A stretch of 64,000 nt of DNA from Propionicimonas sp. (GCF_029975155.1 NZ_JARKPQ010000114.1:1-64000); one strand, 5' to 3'. Counted from the first letter of the stretch, positions 8,514 to 20,806 are shown. Made by a program: numbers and translations. The notes: generated from the letters alone by a model not told the origin.

Positions 8514-10021
8514 TTGGCTTCCTCTCCCAGCGGCGCGACCGGGTCGGCGACCCCGACGCGGGCCAGCGTGGTCTGCGCTGACGGATTGATCACGGTGAGC
8601 GCGAGGTTCGGCACGAAGCCGAGCAGCAGGATCGCGGCGAGCACCGGCGCCGCCACCCACTTCTCCCTCGCCGTCGCGTCCCTGGTGAACGTCCGCTCGA
8701 CCTCAGGGGTGACCGGCCCGGTCATGGTGCGCTGGTACATCCGCAGGATGTACACGGCGGCGAGCACCGTGCCGATCGTGGCCACCGCCGCGACGCCCGG
8801 CTGCCGCGACCACGCCCCGGCGAGCACCATGAACTCCGAGACGAAGCTCGACATGCCCGGCAGCGCCAGCCCGGAGAGGCCGGCCATCAGGAACACGCCG
8901 GTCAGCACGGGGGCGACCTTCTGGACGCCGCCGAAGTCGGCGACCAGCGCGGAGCCGCGCCGCGAGATCAGGAACCCGATCACGAGGAACAGGGCCGCGG
9001 TGGAGAACCCGTGGTTGACCATGTAGAAGATCGAGCCGGAGATCCCGGCGCTGGTGAAGGTGTAGATGCCCAGCACCATGAAGCCGAAGTGGCTGATCGA
9101 GGTGTAGGCCACCAGCCGCAGCAGGTTGGGGCTGCCGATGGCGGCGATCGCTCCGTACAGGATGCTGATCAGGGCGAGGACGACCATCACCGGAGCCACC
9201 CAGGTGCTGGCCTCGGGGAACAGCCACAGGCAGAACTTGATCATCCCGAAGGTGCCGATCTTGTCCAGGATGCCGACCAGCAGCACGGACGTGCCCGGGG
9301 TGGACTCCTCGGCCGCGGTGGGCAGCCACGTGTGCACCGGGACCATTGGCGCCTTCACCACGAAGGCGAACAGGAAGCCGAGCATCAGCCAGCGCCCGAG
9401 CTGCGGGTCGAGCTGCAGCGCGGCGAGCTGGTCGAGCAGGTAGGTCGGCGTCCCGGTGAGCTGGACGGCGGACGCGTACAGCCCGATCACCGACGCCAGC
9501 ATGACCAGGCCGCCGGCGAGGCTGAACAGCAGGAACTTGACCGCTGCGTACGAGCGCCGCGGGCCGCCGAAGCCACCGATCAGGAAGTACATCGGGATCA
9601 GCGTGGCCTCGAAGAACAGGTAGAACAGCAGCACGTCCTGCGCCATGAACACGAACAGCGACAGGCTCTCCAGCGCCAGCACGAGGCCGAAGAAGGCCTG
9701 GGGCGTCCAGCGGCCGCGTCCGACCACCTTCCACTCCGCGAGCAGCACGACCGGCACGAGCAGGACGGTGAGCAGCACCATCACCAGGGCCATGCCGTCG
9801 AGGCCGACCGCCCACCAGGCGCCGAACGCCGGAATCCAGGGCGCCCGCTCGGTGAGGTCGGCGCCGCCGGCGTACAGCACGGTGACGCCGATCCCGACCA
9901 CGACGGTGAGCAGGGAGAACACCATGCCGACGCCGCGGGCGATCTGCTTCACCGGCAGGCACAGGACGCCGGCGCCGATCAGCGGCACCAGGCCGAGGAA
10001 TGTGAGCCAGGGGAATGCCAT
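8510..10021 (-). CDS. nuoM: NADH-quinone oxidoreductase subunit M
   Basis: Second antiporter-like proton-pumping subunit of complex I (503 residues, about 14 helices). It shows the key-helix glutamate region LFYLFFEATLIPMYFLIG, the lysine/proline helix FVVKAPMVPVHTWLPTAAEESTPGTSVLLVG, and LRLVAYTSISHFGFMVLG. The ATG at 10021 is preceded by GGGAGGAAG, a strong ribosome site, 14 bases after the nuoL stop. An extended frame through the nuoL end was rejected. Start and stop spacing place it firmly between nuoL and nuoN in the usual nuo order. Confidence 0.96.
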   Translation of the reverse strand: MAFPWLTFLGLVPLIGAGVLCLPVKQIARGVGMVFSLLTVVVGIGVTVLYAGGADLTERAPWIPAFGAWWAVGLDGMALVMVLLTVLLVPVVLLAEWKVVGRGRWTPQAFFGLVLALESLSLFVFMAQDVLLFYLFFEATLIPMYFLIGGFGGPRRSYAAVKFLLFSLAGGLVMLASVIGLYASAVQLTGTPTYLLDQLAALQLDPQLGRWLMLGFLFAFVVKAPMVPVHTWLPTAAEESTPGTSVLLVGILDKIGTFGMIKFCLWLFPEASTWVAPVMVVLALISILYGAIAAIGSPNLLRLVAYTSISHFGFMVLGIYTFTSAGISGSIFYMVNHGFSTAALFLVIGFLISRRGSALVADFGGVQKVAPVLTGVFLMAGLSGLALPGMSSFVSEFMVLAGAWSRQPGVAAVATIGTVLAAVYILRMYQRTMTGPVTPEVERTFTRDATAREKWVAAPVLAAILLLGFVPNLALTVINPSAQTTLARVGVADPVAPLGEEAK

Positions 10022-10035
10022 CTTCTCTTCCTCCC

Positions 10036-11946
10036 TCAGCCCAGCTGGGTGAGAATCACGACCGCTCCGACCAGCAGGACGCCGATCGTCATGGTCAGGG
10101 CGTACGTCCGGACGTGTCCGGTCTGCAGGCGACGGGTCTGCGTGGACAGGCCGGAGAACATCCCGGCGAGGCCGTCGGCGCCCGCGTCGATGACCCGGTC
10201 GTCGTTGGCGACGAGGCCGCGGGCGAGCACGAGGGTCGGCTGGACGACGACCGTGTCGTTGACGAGGTCGCCGAACAGGTCGTTGCGGCCGGTGATCGTG
10301 AACGGGTTCGACGAGGCCGGCGCGACGTCGGGCACCGGCTTGGTGCCGAACAGCCACCAGGCCAGGGCGACCCCGGCGGCGACCAGCAGCATGGTCAGCC
10401 AGCCGACCGGGGTGGGCAGCCACTCGACCTCGTGGACGTGCGCGCCGGTGGCGGGCTCGAGCCACTCCTGGATCCAGCCGTTCATCAGCACGCCGGCCAC
10501 CACGCTGAAGAACGCGAGGATGATCAGCGGCACGGTCATCACCTTCGGTGACTCGTGCGGGTGTACGCCCTCGCGCCACCGCTTCTCACCGAAGAAGGTC
10601 ATCAGCATCAGCCGGGTCATGTAGAACGCGGTGATGCCGGCGCCGACCAGGGCGGCGATCCCCGCGACCGTGCTGACCTCGAAGGCCGCCTCGATGATGT
10701 GGTCCTTCGAGAAGTAGCCGGCCAGCGGCGGGAATCCGATGATGGCGAGGTAGCCCATCGCGAACGTCCAGAAGGTGACCCTGGTCACCTTCCACAGCGC
10801 GCCGTAGTGGCGCATGTTCACGTCGTCGTCCATGGCATGCATCACCGAGCCGGCGCCGAGGAACATGTTGGCCTTGAAGAAGCCGTGGGTGAGCAGGTGG
10901 AAGATCGCGAACGCGTAGCCGACCGGCCCGAGGCCCGCGGCGAGCATCATGTAGCCGATCTGGCTCATCGTGGAGCCGGCCAGCACCTTCTTGATGTCGT
11001 CCTTGCTGGTGCCGATCCAGGCGCCGGCGAGCAGCGTCACCGCACCGACGACGACGACGGCCGTACTGGCCACCGGCGACATCTGGAAGACCGCGTGGCT
11101 GCGCACCACCAGGTACACGCCGGCGGTCACCATGGTCGCCGCGTGGATCAGGGCCGAGACCGGGGTCGGGCCCTCCATGGCGTCCAGCAGCCAGGCCTGC
11201 AGCGGCACCTGGGCGGACTTGCCGCACGCGCCCAGCAGGAGCAGCAGGCCGATCGCCGTGGCCCAGGCCGCGTCCAGGTGCTCGGCGCCGGCGTTGACGG
11301 CCACGAAGGCCGAGCTGCCGAACAGCGCCAGCATGCTCATCACGGCCATGGTCATGCCCAGGTCGCCGACCCGGTTCATCACGAAGGCCTTCTTCGCCGC
11401 CGCCGCGGCGGACGGCTTGTGCTGCCAGAACCCGATCAGCAGGTAGGACGCCAGGCCGACGCCCTCCCACCCGACGAACAGGACCAGGTAGTTGTCGGCC
11501 AGCACCAGCAGCAGCATCGCCGCGACGAACAGGTTCAGGTAGGCGAAGAACCGGCGCTTGCGCTCGTCGTGGGCCATGTAGCCCACCGAGTAGATGTGGA
11601 TCAGCGAGCCGACGCCGGTGATCAGCAGCGCGAACAGGATCGACAGCTGGTCGACCAGCAGGCCCGCGGACACCTCCCACGCACCGGTCGTGATCCAGGT
11701 GAACAGGGGCACGGCGACCGCGCGCTGGTCGGGGGCGGCCAGCAGCTGCTGCGCGAACAGGCACGCGGCGAGGCTGAAGCTGGCCAGCGCCGCCGCGACG
11801 GCCAGCCAGTGGCCGACCCGGTCGAGGATGCTGCCGAACAGCAGCAGGATGGCGGCGACCACGGCCGGCACGGCGATCATCAGCCAGGCGAGGCTGAACA
11901 TGCCGGTGGCGGCGACCGGGGCCAGGGTGGATTCGAGGATGATCAT
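10036..11946 (-). CDS. nuoL: NADH-quinone oxidoreductase subunit L
   Basis: Largest antiporter-like subunit of complex I (636 residues), carrying the distal proton channel and the long lateral helix. The quinone/proton-channel motifs are clear: FVGWEGVGLASYLLIGFW (conserved glutamate) and CGKSAQVPLQAWLLDAMEGP, followed by SALIHAATMVTAGVYL (conserved lysine and histidines). The C-terminal hydrophobic stretch and the lateral helix are present, so the gene looks complete. It lies 13 bases after nuoK, with normal nuo order on both sides. Confidence 0.96.
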   Translation of the reverse strand: MIILESTLAPVAATGMFSLAWLMIAVPAVVAAILLLFGSILDRVGHWLAVAAALASFSLAACLFAQQLLAAPDQRAVAVPLFTWITTGAWEVSAGLLVDQLSILFALLITGVGSLIHIYSVGYMAHDERKRRFFAYLNLFVAAMLLLVLADNYLVLFVGWEGVGLASYLLIGFWQHKPSAAAAAKKAFVMNRVGDLGMTMAVMSMLALFGSSAFVAVNAGAEHLDAAWATAIGLLLLLGACGKSAQVPLQAWLLDAMEGPTPVSALIHAATMVTAGVYLVVRSHAVFQMSPVASTAVVVVGAVTLLAGAWIGTSKDDIKKVLAGSTMSQIGYMMLAAGLGPVGYAFAIFHLLTHGFFKANMFLGAGSVMHAMDDDVNMRHYGALWKVTRVTFWTFAMGYLAIIGFPPLAGYFSKDHIIEAAFEVSTVAGIAALVGAGITAFYMTRLMLMTFFGEKRWREGVHPHESPKVMTVPLIILAFFSVVAGVLMNGWIQEWLEPATGAHVHEVEWLPTPVGWLTMLLVAAGVALAWWLFGTKPVPDVAPASSNPFTITGRNDLFGDLVNDTVVVQPTLVLARGLVANDDRVIDAGADGLAGMFSGLSTQTRRLQTGHVRTYALTMTIGVLLVGAVVILTQLG

Positions 11947-11959
11947 CAGGTGCCGTCCC

Positions 11960-12259
11960 TCACAGCTTCAGCAGGTTCGCCGCGTCCACCGAGGTGGACC
12001 GCCGGGTGCGGTAGATGGTGATGATGATGCTCAGACCCACCACGACCTCTGCGGCGGCCACCACCATCACGAAGAAGGTGGCGACCTGTCCGTCCAGACC
12101 GCCGCGGGCGAGCGCGAAGGCGACCATGGCGAGGTTCGCGGCGTTCAGCATCAGCTCGACCGACATGAACGCGACCAGCGCGTTCCGCCGGATCATCACG
12201 CCGACGGTGCCGATCGTGAACAGGATCGCGGCCAGGTAGAGGTAGTTGTCCGGGCTCAT
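11960..12259 (-). CDS. nuoK: NADH-quinone oxidoreductase subunit K
   Basis: Small three-helix membrane subunit of complex I (99 residues). The conserved glutamates of its proton path are in [18 protein letters not shown] (helix 2) and in [19 protein letters not shown] (helix 3). The ATG overlaps the nuoJ stop by 4 bases (ATGA). Length is typical for the family. It acts together with NuoJ and NuoA in coupling quinone reduction to the pumping arm. Confidence 0.96.
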   Translation of the reverse strand: MSPDNYLYLAAILFTIGTVGVMIRRNALVAFMSVELMLNAANLAMVAFALARGGLDGQVATFFVMVVAAAEVVVGLSIIITIYRTRRSTSVDAANLLKL

Positions 12260-13062
12260 TCGTCGTCCTCCTCGGCGTGACCGGTCTCGATCGCCCCGAA
12301 GGCCGCGGCGGTGGTGCGGCTGAGCGCCGGCGAGTCGATGATCACGCCACGGCTGGCCAGCGTCTCCGAGACCGACGCCTCGCTGATCGACCCGTCGGGC
12401 AGCAGCGCCGGGGTGGCGATCGAGTTGTGCGTCGCGATCACGCCGGAGTTCGGCAGCGTGCCCGGGTGCGCGCCGGACGCGGCGTAGTCGCGCATCCGCT
12501 GCTCGGCGAGGTCCCGCTGCGTGGGCTTCGGCCGGACGCGCGCGTGCTGGCCGAGCACCATCGCACCGACCGCGGCGGTGATCAGCAGGGCCGAGGTGAG
12601 CTCGAAGGCGAACACGTAGCGGCCGAAGATCAGCGCCGCCAGCGACTCCACGTTGCCGCCGTAGGCGGCGTTGGCCTGGTCCAGCCCGACCTGCGGACCG
12701 CCCGCCAGCGCGCCGCCGATGCCGAACACGATCAGCCCGAGCATGCCCGCCCCGGCCAGCCAGGCCGCGACCTTCTGGCCCTTCAGCGTCTCCACCACCG
12801 AGTCGGGGGTGTCGACGCCGACCAGCATCAGCACGAACAGGAACAGCATCATGATCGCGCCGGTGTAGACGATGATCTGCACGAAGGTCAGGAACATCGC
12901 GTTCAGCGAGGCGTACAGGACCGCGAGGTTCACCATCACGAAGGCCATGCTCAGCGCGGCGTAGACGGCCTTGCGGAAGAACAGCAGGCCGCAGGCGCCC
13001 AGCACCATCAGTGGCGCCACGATCCAGAAGGTGACCTCCTGGCCGGTGACGAGGGGAATCAT
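12256..13062 (-). CDS. nuoJ: NADH-quinone oxidoreductase subunit J
   Basis: Membrane subunit of complex I (268 residues, five N-terminal helices). The conserved third-helix region [22 protein letters not shown], holding the pi-bulge of ND6-type subunits, is plain. A C-terminal hydrophilic tail of roughly 90 residues (from about [12 protein letters not shown] on) is longer than in the Escherichia coli protein, as often seen in actinobacteria. The ATG at 13062 overlaps the nuoI stop; the longer open frame upstream lies over nuoI and is not used. Confidence 0.95.
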   Translation of the reverse strand: MIPLVTGQEVTFWIVAPLMVLGACGLLFFRKAVYAALSMAFVMVNLAVLYASLNAMFLTFVQIIVYTGAIMMLFLFVLMLVGVDTPDSVVETLKGQKVAAWLAGAGMLGLIVFGIGGALAGGPQVGLDQANAAYGGNVESLAALIFGRYVFAFELTSALLITAAVGAMVLGQHARVRPKPTQRDLAEQRMRDYAASGAHPGTLPNSGVIATHNSIATPALLPDGSISEASVSETLASRGVIIDSPALSRTTAAAFGAIETGHAEEDDE

Positions 13063-13622
13063 CGGGTGCCTCCAGAGCTGTCGCCGACGACCGGGGTGCG
13101 GTTGTCGGGTTTGCCGGTGGCCGGCAGGCCGAGGAAGTAGGCCCTCTCGTCCGGGCCGAGCCGGCGCGGGTGCGGCGGTTCCTCCATGCCCGGCAGGAGC
13201 GGCGCCAGCAGCCGGTCCTTGGTGTAGATCATCTTCTCCCTGCTGGTGTCGGCCAGCTTGAAGTCGTTGGTCATGGTCAGCGCGCGGGTCGGGCAGGCCT
13301 CGATGCAGAGTCCGCACAGGATGCAGCGCAGGTAGTTGATCTGGTAGACGCGGCCGTACCGCTCACCGGGGCTGTAGCGCTCGTCCTCTGTGTTGTCGGC
13401 GCCCTCGACGTAGATGGCGTCCGCCGGACAGGCCCAGGCGCACAGCTCGCAGCCCACGCACTTCTCCAGGCCGTCGGGCCAGCTGTTCAGCTGGTGCCGG
13501 CCGTGGAAGCGGGGCGCGGTGATCTTCTCCTTGCCCTTCTCGGGGTAGCCCTGGGTGAAGGTCTTGCGAAAGATCGTCCGGAACGTCACCCCGAACCCGG
13601 CCCACGGGTCGAAGATGCCCAT
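13059..13622 (-). CDS. nuoI: NADH-quinone oxidoreductase subunit I (8Fe ferredoxin type)
   Basis: Peripheral-arm subunit (187 residues) holding clusters N6a and N6b, which hand electrons from NuoG to NuoB. Both cysteine sets are complete: [12 protein letters not shown] and [12 protein letters not shown], each CxxCxxCxxxCP. The N-terminal amphipathic part ([18 protein letters not shown]) is the membrane-contact helix of the family. The ATG starts directly after the nuoH stop codon with no gap, and the stop overlaps nuoJ by 4 bases. Confidence 0.96.
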   Translation of the reverse strand: MGIFDPWAGFGVTFRTIFRKTFTQGYPEKGKEKITAPRFHGRHQLNSWPDGLEKCVGCELCAWACPADAIYVEGADNTEDERYSPGERYGRVYQINYLRCILCGLCIEACPTRALTMTNDFKLADTSREKMIYTKDRLLAPLLPGMEEPPHPRRLGPDERAYFLGLPATGKPDNRTPVVGDSSGGTR

Positions 13623-14915
13623 CTACTGCTCCTCTCCGTCTGCCTTCGGCGCCGCCTCGGCAGTGGACGCGACCACGCCCTGCATCTCCGGCAGCACCTG
13701 CCCCGGCATCGGCGGGACGGGATAGCCGCCCGCGAAGGCATCGAACTCGCCGGTCACCGGTTCGGGTTCGGGCTGGGGTTTCTCGCCGATGAGCAGGATC
13801 CCGGCGAGGACCAGCAGGATCACGATGATCGAACCCCACAGGATCGGACCCTGCAGCAGGTTCTCCTGGCGCATCGTCTGGACGGTGGCGAGGACGATGA
13901 TCCAGCCGAGCGCGACCGGGATCAGGCCCTTCCAGCCCAGCTTCATGAACTGGTCGTAGCGGAACCGCGGCAGCGTGCCACGCAGCCAGACGAACACCGA
14001 GATGAACAGCTGCACCTTGATCACGAACCAGATCGGACCGAGCCACGGGTTGTTCAGCGGCTCGATGGCGTTCAGCGGCCAGAACGGCAGGTAGCCACCC
14101 ATGAACAGCGTGGTGGCGATCGCCGACACCGTGGCCATGTTGATGTACTCGGCCAGGAAGTAGATCGCGTACCGGAAGCCGGAGTACTCGGTGATGTAGC
14201 CCGAGACCAGCTCGGACTCGGCCTCGGGCAGGTCGAACGGGGCCCGGTTGGTCTCACCGACCATCGAGATCACGTAGATCACGAAGGACGGCAGGAGCAG
14301 CAGCCAGTACCAGGTCTGCAGCTTCACGTCGACGCCGAACGGCGCCAGCGGCACGCGTTGCGCCTCGACGATGTCGTGGGTGGACATCGAGCCCGCGAAC
14401 AGGAACACCGCGACCAGCGAGAGGCCCATCGCGATCTCGTAGGAGATCATCTGGGCGCTGGACCGCAGCCCGCCGAGCAGCGAGTACGGCGAGTTGGACG
14501 ACCAGCCGGCCAGCACGAAGCCGTAGATGCCGACGGACGTGACCGCGAGCAGCACCAGCACGCCGACCGGGAGGTCGGCGAGCTGCAGGTAGGTCTTCAC
14601 GCCGAAGATCTCGACCTCACCGCCGAACGGGATCACTGCCCACGCCGTGAAGGCGGCGGTGCCGGCGATCATCGGGGCGACGGTGAACAGCACCCGGTCG
14701 ACCATGGAGGGCATGAAGTCCTCCTTGATCAGGAGCTTCATGCCGTCGGCGAGCGCCTGTCCGAGGCCCAGCGGGCCGTTCATGATCGGGCCGAGGCGGT
14801 GCTGCATCTTGCCGACCAGCCGCCGCTCGTACCAGACGTTGAAGATCGTCCAGGCCAGCAGGACGACGAACAGGACGACGACCTTGATCAGGACCAGCCA
14901 CCACGGATCGTTCAT
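13623..14915 (-). CDS. nuoH: NADH-quinone oxidoreductase subunit H
   Basis: Eight-helix membrane subunit of complex I (430 residues) that forms the quinone-binding chamber with NuoB and NuoD. Conserved segments include [26 protein letters not shown], and the loop [20 protein letters not shown] with its cluster of acidic residues, then [19 protein letters not shown] Pro/Glu-rich C-terminal tail (from about residue 375) extends beyond the usual end, as is common in actinobacterial NuoH. The gene overlaps nuoG by 4 bases. Confidence 0.96.
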   Translation of the reverse strand: MNDPWWLVLIKVVVLFVVLLAWTIFNVWYERRLVGKMQHRLGPIMNGPLGLGQALADGMKLLIKEDFMPSMVDRVLFTVAPMIAGTAAFTAWAVIPFGGEVEIFGVKTYLQLADLPVGVLVLLAVTSVGIYGFVLAGWSSNSPYSLLGGLRSSAQMISYEIAMGLSLVAVFLFAGSMSTHDIVEAQRVPLAPFGVDVKLQTWYWLLLLPSFVIYVISMVGETNRAPFDLPEAESELVSGYITEYSGFRYAIYFLAEYINMATVSAIATTLFMGGYLPFWPLNAIEPLNNPWLGPIWFVIKVQLFISVFVWLRGTLPRFRYDQFMKLGWKGLIPVALGWIIVLATVQTMRQENLLQGPILWGSIIVILLVLAGILLIGEKPQPEPEPVTGEFDAFAGGYPVPPMPGQVLPEMQGVVASTAEAAPKADGEEQ

Positions 14916-17401
14916 TCCGCACCTCCCACGCTCAGGGTGACGTCGACGCCCGCGACGAGGCCCAGCTCGCCCAGCGGGGTACCCGGGGAGTTCTGCGGCA
15001 CCCAGACCGTGCCCTCCACCATGCCGGGCGTGATCGCCACCGGCAGGCTGTACCAGCCGGCCTCGCCACCGACCGCGACCTGGTCACCGTCGGCCACGCC
15101 GAGGACCCCCGCGAGCGCCGGGCCGACCCGGGCGACCGACGGACGGGCGGTGGCCGCCATGGCCTCCTCGTTGTCCTGACCGCGGCCGCCGTCGATCAGC
15201 TGCCGCCAGGTGGCCAGCTTCACGGTCGCCTCGCCGGAATCGATGGTCGAGCTTGTCGAGACCCGCGTCTGCGCAGCGGCCGAGGCTCTCCTCGTCCGCT
15301 TCTTCGGGGTCTCGACAGGCTCGACCAGCGGTTGGGGCTCGACCAGCGGTTGCGGGTCGACCAGCGGTTGGGGCCACGTGCCCAGCTCGGTGAGCTCGGC
15401 GAGCGCCTGCTTCGGCGTCCGGATGCCCAGCGGCCGGCCGAGGCCGTCGGCGAGGGCCGCCAGCACGCGCAGGTCGGTCATCGGGGCGTTGGCCTGCTTG
15501 ATCACGGTGTTCACGGTGCCGGGGCGATGCTCCCAGTTCAGGAACGTGCCGGCGTGCTCCTCGATCAGCGCGACCGGGAAGACCACGTCCGCCCGCTCGG
15601 TGACCTCGGAGAGCCGGCTCTCCAGCGACACCACGAACCCGGCGTTCTCCAGCCCGGCCCGCACGGCGGCGGCGTCGGCGAAGTCGGCCGGCTCGAGGCC
15701 CGCGACCACCAGGGCCCGCAGGTCACCCGCGCTTGCGGCGGCCAGCATGGCCGTCGCGTCCAGGCCGGGTTCCGCCGGGAGGCCCTCGATTTCCCAGGCC
15801 GTCGCCACGTCCACCCGTGCCGCGGTGTCGGCCAGCGGACGGCCGCCCGGGAGCAGCCCGGGAAGGCAGCCGGCCTCGATCGCGCCGCGGTCGCCCGCGC
15901 GCCGCGGCACCCAGGCGAGCCGGGCTCCGGCAGCGGCAGCCACCTCGGCGGCGGCGTCGAGGGCACCGGGGACGAGCGCGAGCCGCTCCCCCACCATGAC
16001 CACGGCGCCCGGCTCCAGCGTGAGCGCGCGCAGAGCGGCCACCTCGTCACCGGGCACCGTCGGCACCAGCGTGGCGGCCAGCTTGGCCGAACCGGCGCTG
16101 GCGAAGGGGGCGATCGCGGTGACCTTCAGCCCCTTCTTCCGGACGGCCTTGCGCAGTCGCAGGAACACCAGCGGCGACTCGTCCTCCGGCTCGAAGCCGG
16201 CGAGCACGACGTGTCCGGCGGTCTCCAGGTCGGCGTAGGTGACGGCATCAGCGAGCGTCCGCCCGGCGACGTGGGTGGCGAGGAACGCCGCCTCGTCCGC
16301 GCCCGTGGGGCGTGACCGGAAGTCGATGCTGTTCGTGCCGAGCACGGCGCGGGCGAACTTGCTGTAGCCGTAGGCGTTCTCCACCGTCAGCCGGCCACCG
16401 GTGAGCACCCCGATGCTGTTGCCCGCGGCGGCGAGCCCCGCGACGGCCGCGTCGATCGCCTCGGGCCAGGACGCGACGCGCAGCGCGCCGTCCTCGCGGA
16501 TCAGCGGCCGGGTGATCCGGTCGTCCCCACGGGCGGACACGAAGCCGAACCGGCCCTTGTCGCAGTTCCACTCCTCGTTCACCTCGGGCTTCTCCCCCGC
16601 GAGGCGACGCTTCACCTGGAAGTGCCGGTGGTCCACCCGCAGCGAGCAGCCGCTCGCGCAGTGCTCACACGTGGAATCGGTCGAGACCAGGTCGAACGGC
16701 CGGCTCTGGAACCGGTAGGCCGCGGACGTGAGCGCGCCCACCGGGCAGATCTGCACGACATTGCCGGAGAAGTAGGAGTCGTACGGCTGCTTGGCGTACT
16801 CGCCGACCTGCTGCAGCGCGCCCCGCTCGACGAGCGCGATGAACGGGTCGCCGGAGATCTGCTCGGAGAACCGCGTGCAGCGCGCGCACTGGATGCAGCG
16901 CTCGCGGTCGAGCAGGATCTGCGCGGAGATCGCCACCGGCTTGGGGAAGGTCCGCTTGACGCCCTCGTAGCGGGACTCGCCGCGGCCGTTGCTCATGGCC
17001 TGGTTCTGCAGCGGGCACTCGCCGCCCTTGTCGCAGATCGGGCAGTCCAGCGGGTGGTTGATCAGCAGGAACTCCAGCATGCCCGTCTGGGCCTTGTCGG
17101 CCACCGGCGAGGTGAGCTGGGTCTTGATCTGCATCCCGGGCGCGCACTCCAGCGTGCAGGACGCCTGCGGCTTCGGCATGCCACGGCCGTTGCCCATGTC
17201 GGGCACCTCGACCATGCACTGGCGGCAGGCGCCGACCGGATCGAGCAGCGGGTGGTCGCAGAACCGCGGGATCGCGATGCCGATCATCTCCGCCGCGCGG
17301 ATGGCGAGGGTGCCCTTGGGCACCTGCACCTCCGTGCCGTCGATGGTGACCGTGATCAGGTCCACCGGGGCGACCTGGTCGGCCTTGGTGACCACGCTCA
17401 T
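14912..17401 (-). CDS. nuoG: NADH-quinone oxidoreductase subunit G
   Basis: Large iron-sulfur subunit of the NADH arm (829 residues). The N-terminal ferredoxin domain binds N1b ([19 protein letters not shown]). Next is the N5 site [17 protein letters not shown] with its histidine ligand, and CIQCARC for N4. At about residue 230, [10 protein letters not shown] is followed after exactly 27 residues by the Cys of NCDKGRFGF, so the extra cluster N7 is kept. The molybdopterin-like domain follows. Between about residues 675 and 725 lies a low-complexity insert, rich in repeats of QPLVEP and ending with TRVSTSS, that is encoded by dispersed repeat DNA (15244-15371). The ATG overlaps the nuoF stop. 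Confidence 0.95.
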   Translation of the reverse strand: MSVVTKADQVAPVDLITVTIDGTEVQVPKGTLAIRAAEMIGIAIPRFCDHPLLDPVGACRQCMVEVPDMGNGRGMPKPQASCTLECAPGMQIKTQLTSPVADKAQTGMLEFLLINHPLDCPICDKGGECPLQNQAMSNGRGESRYEGVKRTFPKPVAISAQILLDRERCIQCARCTRFSEQISGDPFIALVERGALQQVGEYAKQPYDSYFSGNVVQICPVGALTSAAYRFQSRPFDLVSTDSTCEHCASGCSLRVDHRHFQVKRRLAGEKPEVNEEWNCDKGRFGFVSARGDDRITRPLIREDGALRVASWPEAIDAAVAGLAAAGNSIGVLTGGRLTVENAYGYSKFARAVLGTNSIDFRSRPTGADEAAFLATHVAGRTLADAVTYADLETAGHVVLAGFEPEDESPLVFLRLRKAVRKKGLKVTAIAPFASAGSAKLAATLVPTVPGDEVAALRALTLEPGAVVMVGERLALVPGALDAAAEVAAAAGARLAWVPRRAGDRGAIEAGCLPGLLPGGRPLADTAARVDVATAWEIEGLPAEPGLDATAMLAAASAGDLRALVVAGLEPADFADAAAVRAGLENAGFVVSLESRLSEVTERADVVFPVALIEEHAGTFLNWEHRPGTVNTVIKQANAPMTDLRVLAALADGLGRPLGIRTPKQALAELTELGTWPQPLVDPQPLVEPQPLVEPVETPKKRTRRASAAAQTRVSTSSTIDSGEATVKLATWRQLIDGGRGQDNEEAMAATARPSVARVGPALAGVLGVADGDQVAVGGEAGWYSLPVAITPGMVEGTVWVPQNSPGTPLGELGLVAGVDVTLSVGGAE
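15244..15371. repeat. Dispersed repeat inserted in frame in nuoG
   Basis: Two 20-base copies of the GTCTCGACARGCTCGAC element face each other: 15244-15263, and 15308-15327 (one mismatch between arms). The second runs on into three tandem 18-base units built on TCGACCAGCGGTTG (to 15371), each adding six residues to NuoG (QPLVEP or QPLVDP). Bases 15308-15334 are identical over 27 bases to the noncoding copy at 28302-28328. The whole element keeps the nuoG frame. Confidence 0.85.
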
Positions 17402-18750
17402 GCGTGCGCTCCCTTCGCGGTCGTGCCCTTCGCCAGGCTCAGGGACCGTTCCTCGGTTTCGAACAGCGCACTGCGGCCGTAGGGGAACAGCTCCCAGGCC
17501 GGCGTGGTGCAGCCGTCCTCGAACTCGTTGCGGAAGTGCCGCACCGCGCTGGTCACGCAGGCCACCGCGCCGTCCGCGAGCGCGCAGAACGACTTGCCGC
17601 CCATGTTGTCGCAGATGTCCAGCAGCTTGTCGACATCGCCCTCTTCGGCCTCGCCGGCCTCGAACTTCTTCAGCAACTGCACCAGCCACCAGCTGCCCTC
17701 GCGGCAGGGCGTGCACTTGCCGCAGGACTCGTGCTTGTAGAACTCGACCCAGCGCAGCGTCGTCCGGACCACCGAGGTGGTCTCGTCGAACACCTGCAGC
17801 GCCTTGGTGCCCAGCATCGAGCCGACGCTGCCCATGCCCTCGTAGTCCAGCGGGACGTCGAGGTGCTCGGCGGTCAGGATCGGGGTGGACGAGCCGCCGG
17901 GCGTCCAGAACTTCAGCTCGTGGCCCGCCCGGACGCCGCCGGACAGCTCCAGCAGCTGGCGCAGCGTGATGCCCAGCGGGGCCTCGAACTGGCCGGGACG
18001 GTTCACGTGCCCCGACAGCGAGTAGATCGTCATGCCCTTGGACTTCTCGGTGCCCATCGAGCCGAACCAGGCCGAGCCGTTCTTCACGATCGCCGGAACC
18101 GACGAGATCGACTCGACGTTGTTGATCACCGTCGGCGAGGCGTACAGGCCGGCGACGGCCGGGAACGGCGGCCGCAGCCGTGGCTGGCCGCGCCGGCCCT
18201 CCAGCGAGTCGAGCAGCGCGGTCTCCTCACCACAGATGTAGGCGCCGGCGCCCGCGTGCACGATGATGTCGAGGTCGTAGCCGGAACCGAGGATGTTCGT
18301 GCCCAGGTAGCCCGCGTCGTAGGCCTGCTTGACGGCCTGCTGCATCCGCCGGATCACGTGCAGCACCTCGCCGCGGATGTACACGAACGCGGTGTGGCAG
18401 TCGATCGCGTAGGACGCGATGATCATGCCCTCCACCAGGGTGTGCGGGCTCGCCAGCAGCAGCGGCATGTCCTTGCAGGTGCCCGGCTCGGACTCGTCGG
18501 CGTTCACCACGAGGTACTTGGGGTTCGGGTTGTCCTTCGGCACGAAGCTCCACTTCATGCCGGTCGGGAAGCCCGCGCCGCCACGGCCGCGCAGGCCGGA
18601 GTCCTTGACCAGGTCGGTGACCTCGGCCGGGGTCAGCTTCAGCGCCTTGCCGACCGCCTCGTAGCCGCCGGCGGCCCGGTACGCGTCCAGCGTCCAGGAG
18701 GCCTCGGTGCCCCAGTTCGCGGAGAGGACGGGAGTCAGTGTGTCGGTCAC
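17398..18750 (-). CDS. nuoF: NADH-quinone oxidoreductase subunit F
   Basis: NADH- and FMN-binding catalytic subunit of complex I (450 residues). The nucleotide-binding glycine loop is [14 protein letters not shown] (about residue 60), with [12 protein letters not shown] for FMN contact and [19 protein letters not shown]. The N3 [4Fe-4S] site is [12 protein letters not shown] with the distant fourth Cys in the [12 protein letters not shown] region. The GTG at 18750 overlaps the nuoE stop (GTGA) and is preferred to an ATG 10 codons upstream that lies inside nuoE. The last 15 or so residues ([13 protein letters not shown]) come from a dispersed repeat (17425-17447) and are probably not functional. 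Confidence 0.95.
   Translation of the reverse strand: MTDTLTPVLSANWGTEASWTLDAYRAAGGYEAVGKALKLTPAEVTDLVKDSGLRGRGGAGFPTGMKWSFVPKDNPNPKYLVVNADESEPGTCKDMPLLLASPHTLVEGMIIASYAIDCHTAFVYIRGEVLHVIRRMQQAVKQAYDAGYLGTNILGSGYDLDIIVHAGAGAYICGEETALLDSLEGRRGQPRLRPPFPAVAGLYASPTVINNVESISSVPAIVKNGSAWFGSMGTEKSKGMTIYSLSGHVNRPGQFEAPLGITLRQLLELSGGVRAGHELKFWTPGGSSTPILTAEHLDVPLDYEGMGSVGSMLGTKALQVFDETTSVVRTTLRWVEFYKHESCGKCTPCREGSWWLVQLLKKFEAGEAEEGDVDKLLDICDNMGGKSFCALADGAVACVTSAVRHFRNEFEDGCTTPAWELFPYGRSALFETEERSLSLAKGTTAKGAHA
17425..17447. repeat. Dispersed repeat (CCTGAGCCTGGCGAAGGGC) in the nuoF 3' end
   Basis: The 23 bases are the exact reverse complement of the noncoding copy at 52887-52909. In nuoF they are read as part of RSLSLAKG, close to the stop codon, so the repeat has replaced or extended the end of the protein without harming its cluster-binding parts. 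Confidence 0.8.
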
Positions 18751-19462
18751 AGCACGTCCTCCGGCTTCGGCGCATGCCACGAGTTGGCGTCCGCGATCGA
18801 CTTGCCCAGCAGGGACGCATCGCCGGCGCTGGGGCCCTCGTCCGCCCGCCCGTCCGGGAATCCGGCGAGGACGCGCTCGGCCTCACGCCAGCTGGTGATC
18901 GTCGCGCCGCGCGTGGAGTGCACCTCGCGGCCGGCGGCCAGGTCGTCGAGCAGCTGGTCGGCCTTGGCCGGGGTCATGTTGTCCATGAACTCCCAGTTGA
19001 CCATCATCACCGGGGCGAAGTCGCAGGCGGCGTTGCACTCCAGCCGTTCGAGGCTGAAGGCGCCGTCGGCCGTGGTCTCGTCCGGCTCGATGCCGAGCTT
19101 GTCGCACACCCTCTCCAGCAGCGCGTCGCCGCCCATCACCGCGCACAGCGCCGTGGTGCACACCCCGATGTGGTGGGTGCCGCCCGGACGCCGCCGGTAC
19201 ATCGTGTAGAAGGTCGCCACGCCGGACACCTGGGCGGTGGTGATGCCCAGCATCTCGGCGCACGCCTCGATGCCCGCCGGCGACACCCGTCCGTCCACGC
19301 TCTGCACGAGGTGCAGCATCGGCAGCAGCGCCGATCGCGGCTGCGGGTAGCGGCCGGCGAGCTCGCGCAGTTCGGCCATCGTGGCCTCGTCGATGTTCGT
19401 CGAGGTGTCGGACATGTCCACCTGCCCCGACTCGGGGAAGAAGGACTGGAACTCGTGACCGC

Positions 19463-19466
<4 letters not shown>
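18747..19466 (-). CDS. nuoE: NADH-quinone oxidoreductase subunit E
   Basis: Thioredoxin-like [2Fe-2S] subunit of the NADH module (239 residues). The N1a ligands are visible as CTTALC and, about 40 residues later, CNAAC in [17 protein letters not shown], giving the CxxxxC...CxxxC pattern. Before them, [13 protein letters not shown] is the family's conserved helix. The C-terminal 60 residues after the fold are a low-complexity tail. The ATG at 19466 overlaps the nuoD stop. A much longer open frame upstream is antisense-like reading over nuoD. Confidence 0.95.

Positions 19467-20802
<1,336 letters not shown>

Positions 20803-20806
<4 letters not shown>

Noticed and set aside
6678-15179. Very long open frames on the plus strand opposite nuoN to nuoG
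   Set aside because: They are rich in His, Arg, Gly, Asp and Gln with no domain motifs, as expected for antisense reading of GC-rich genes; every nuo protein on the minus strand is recognisable.
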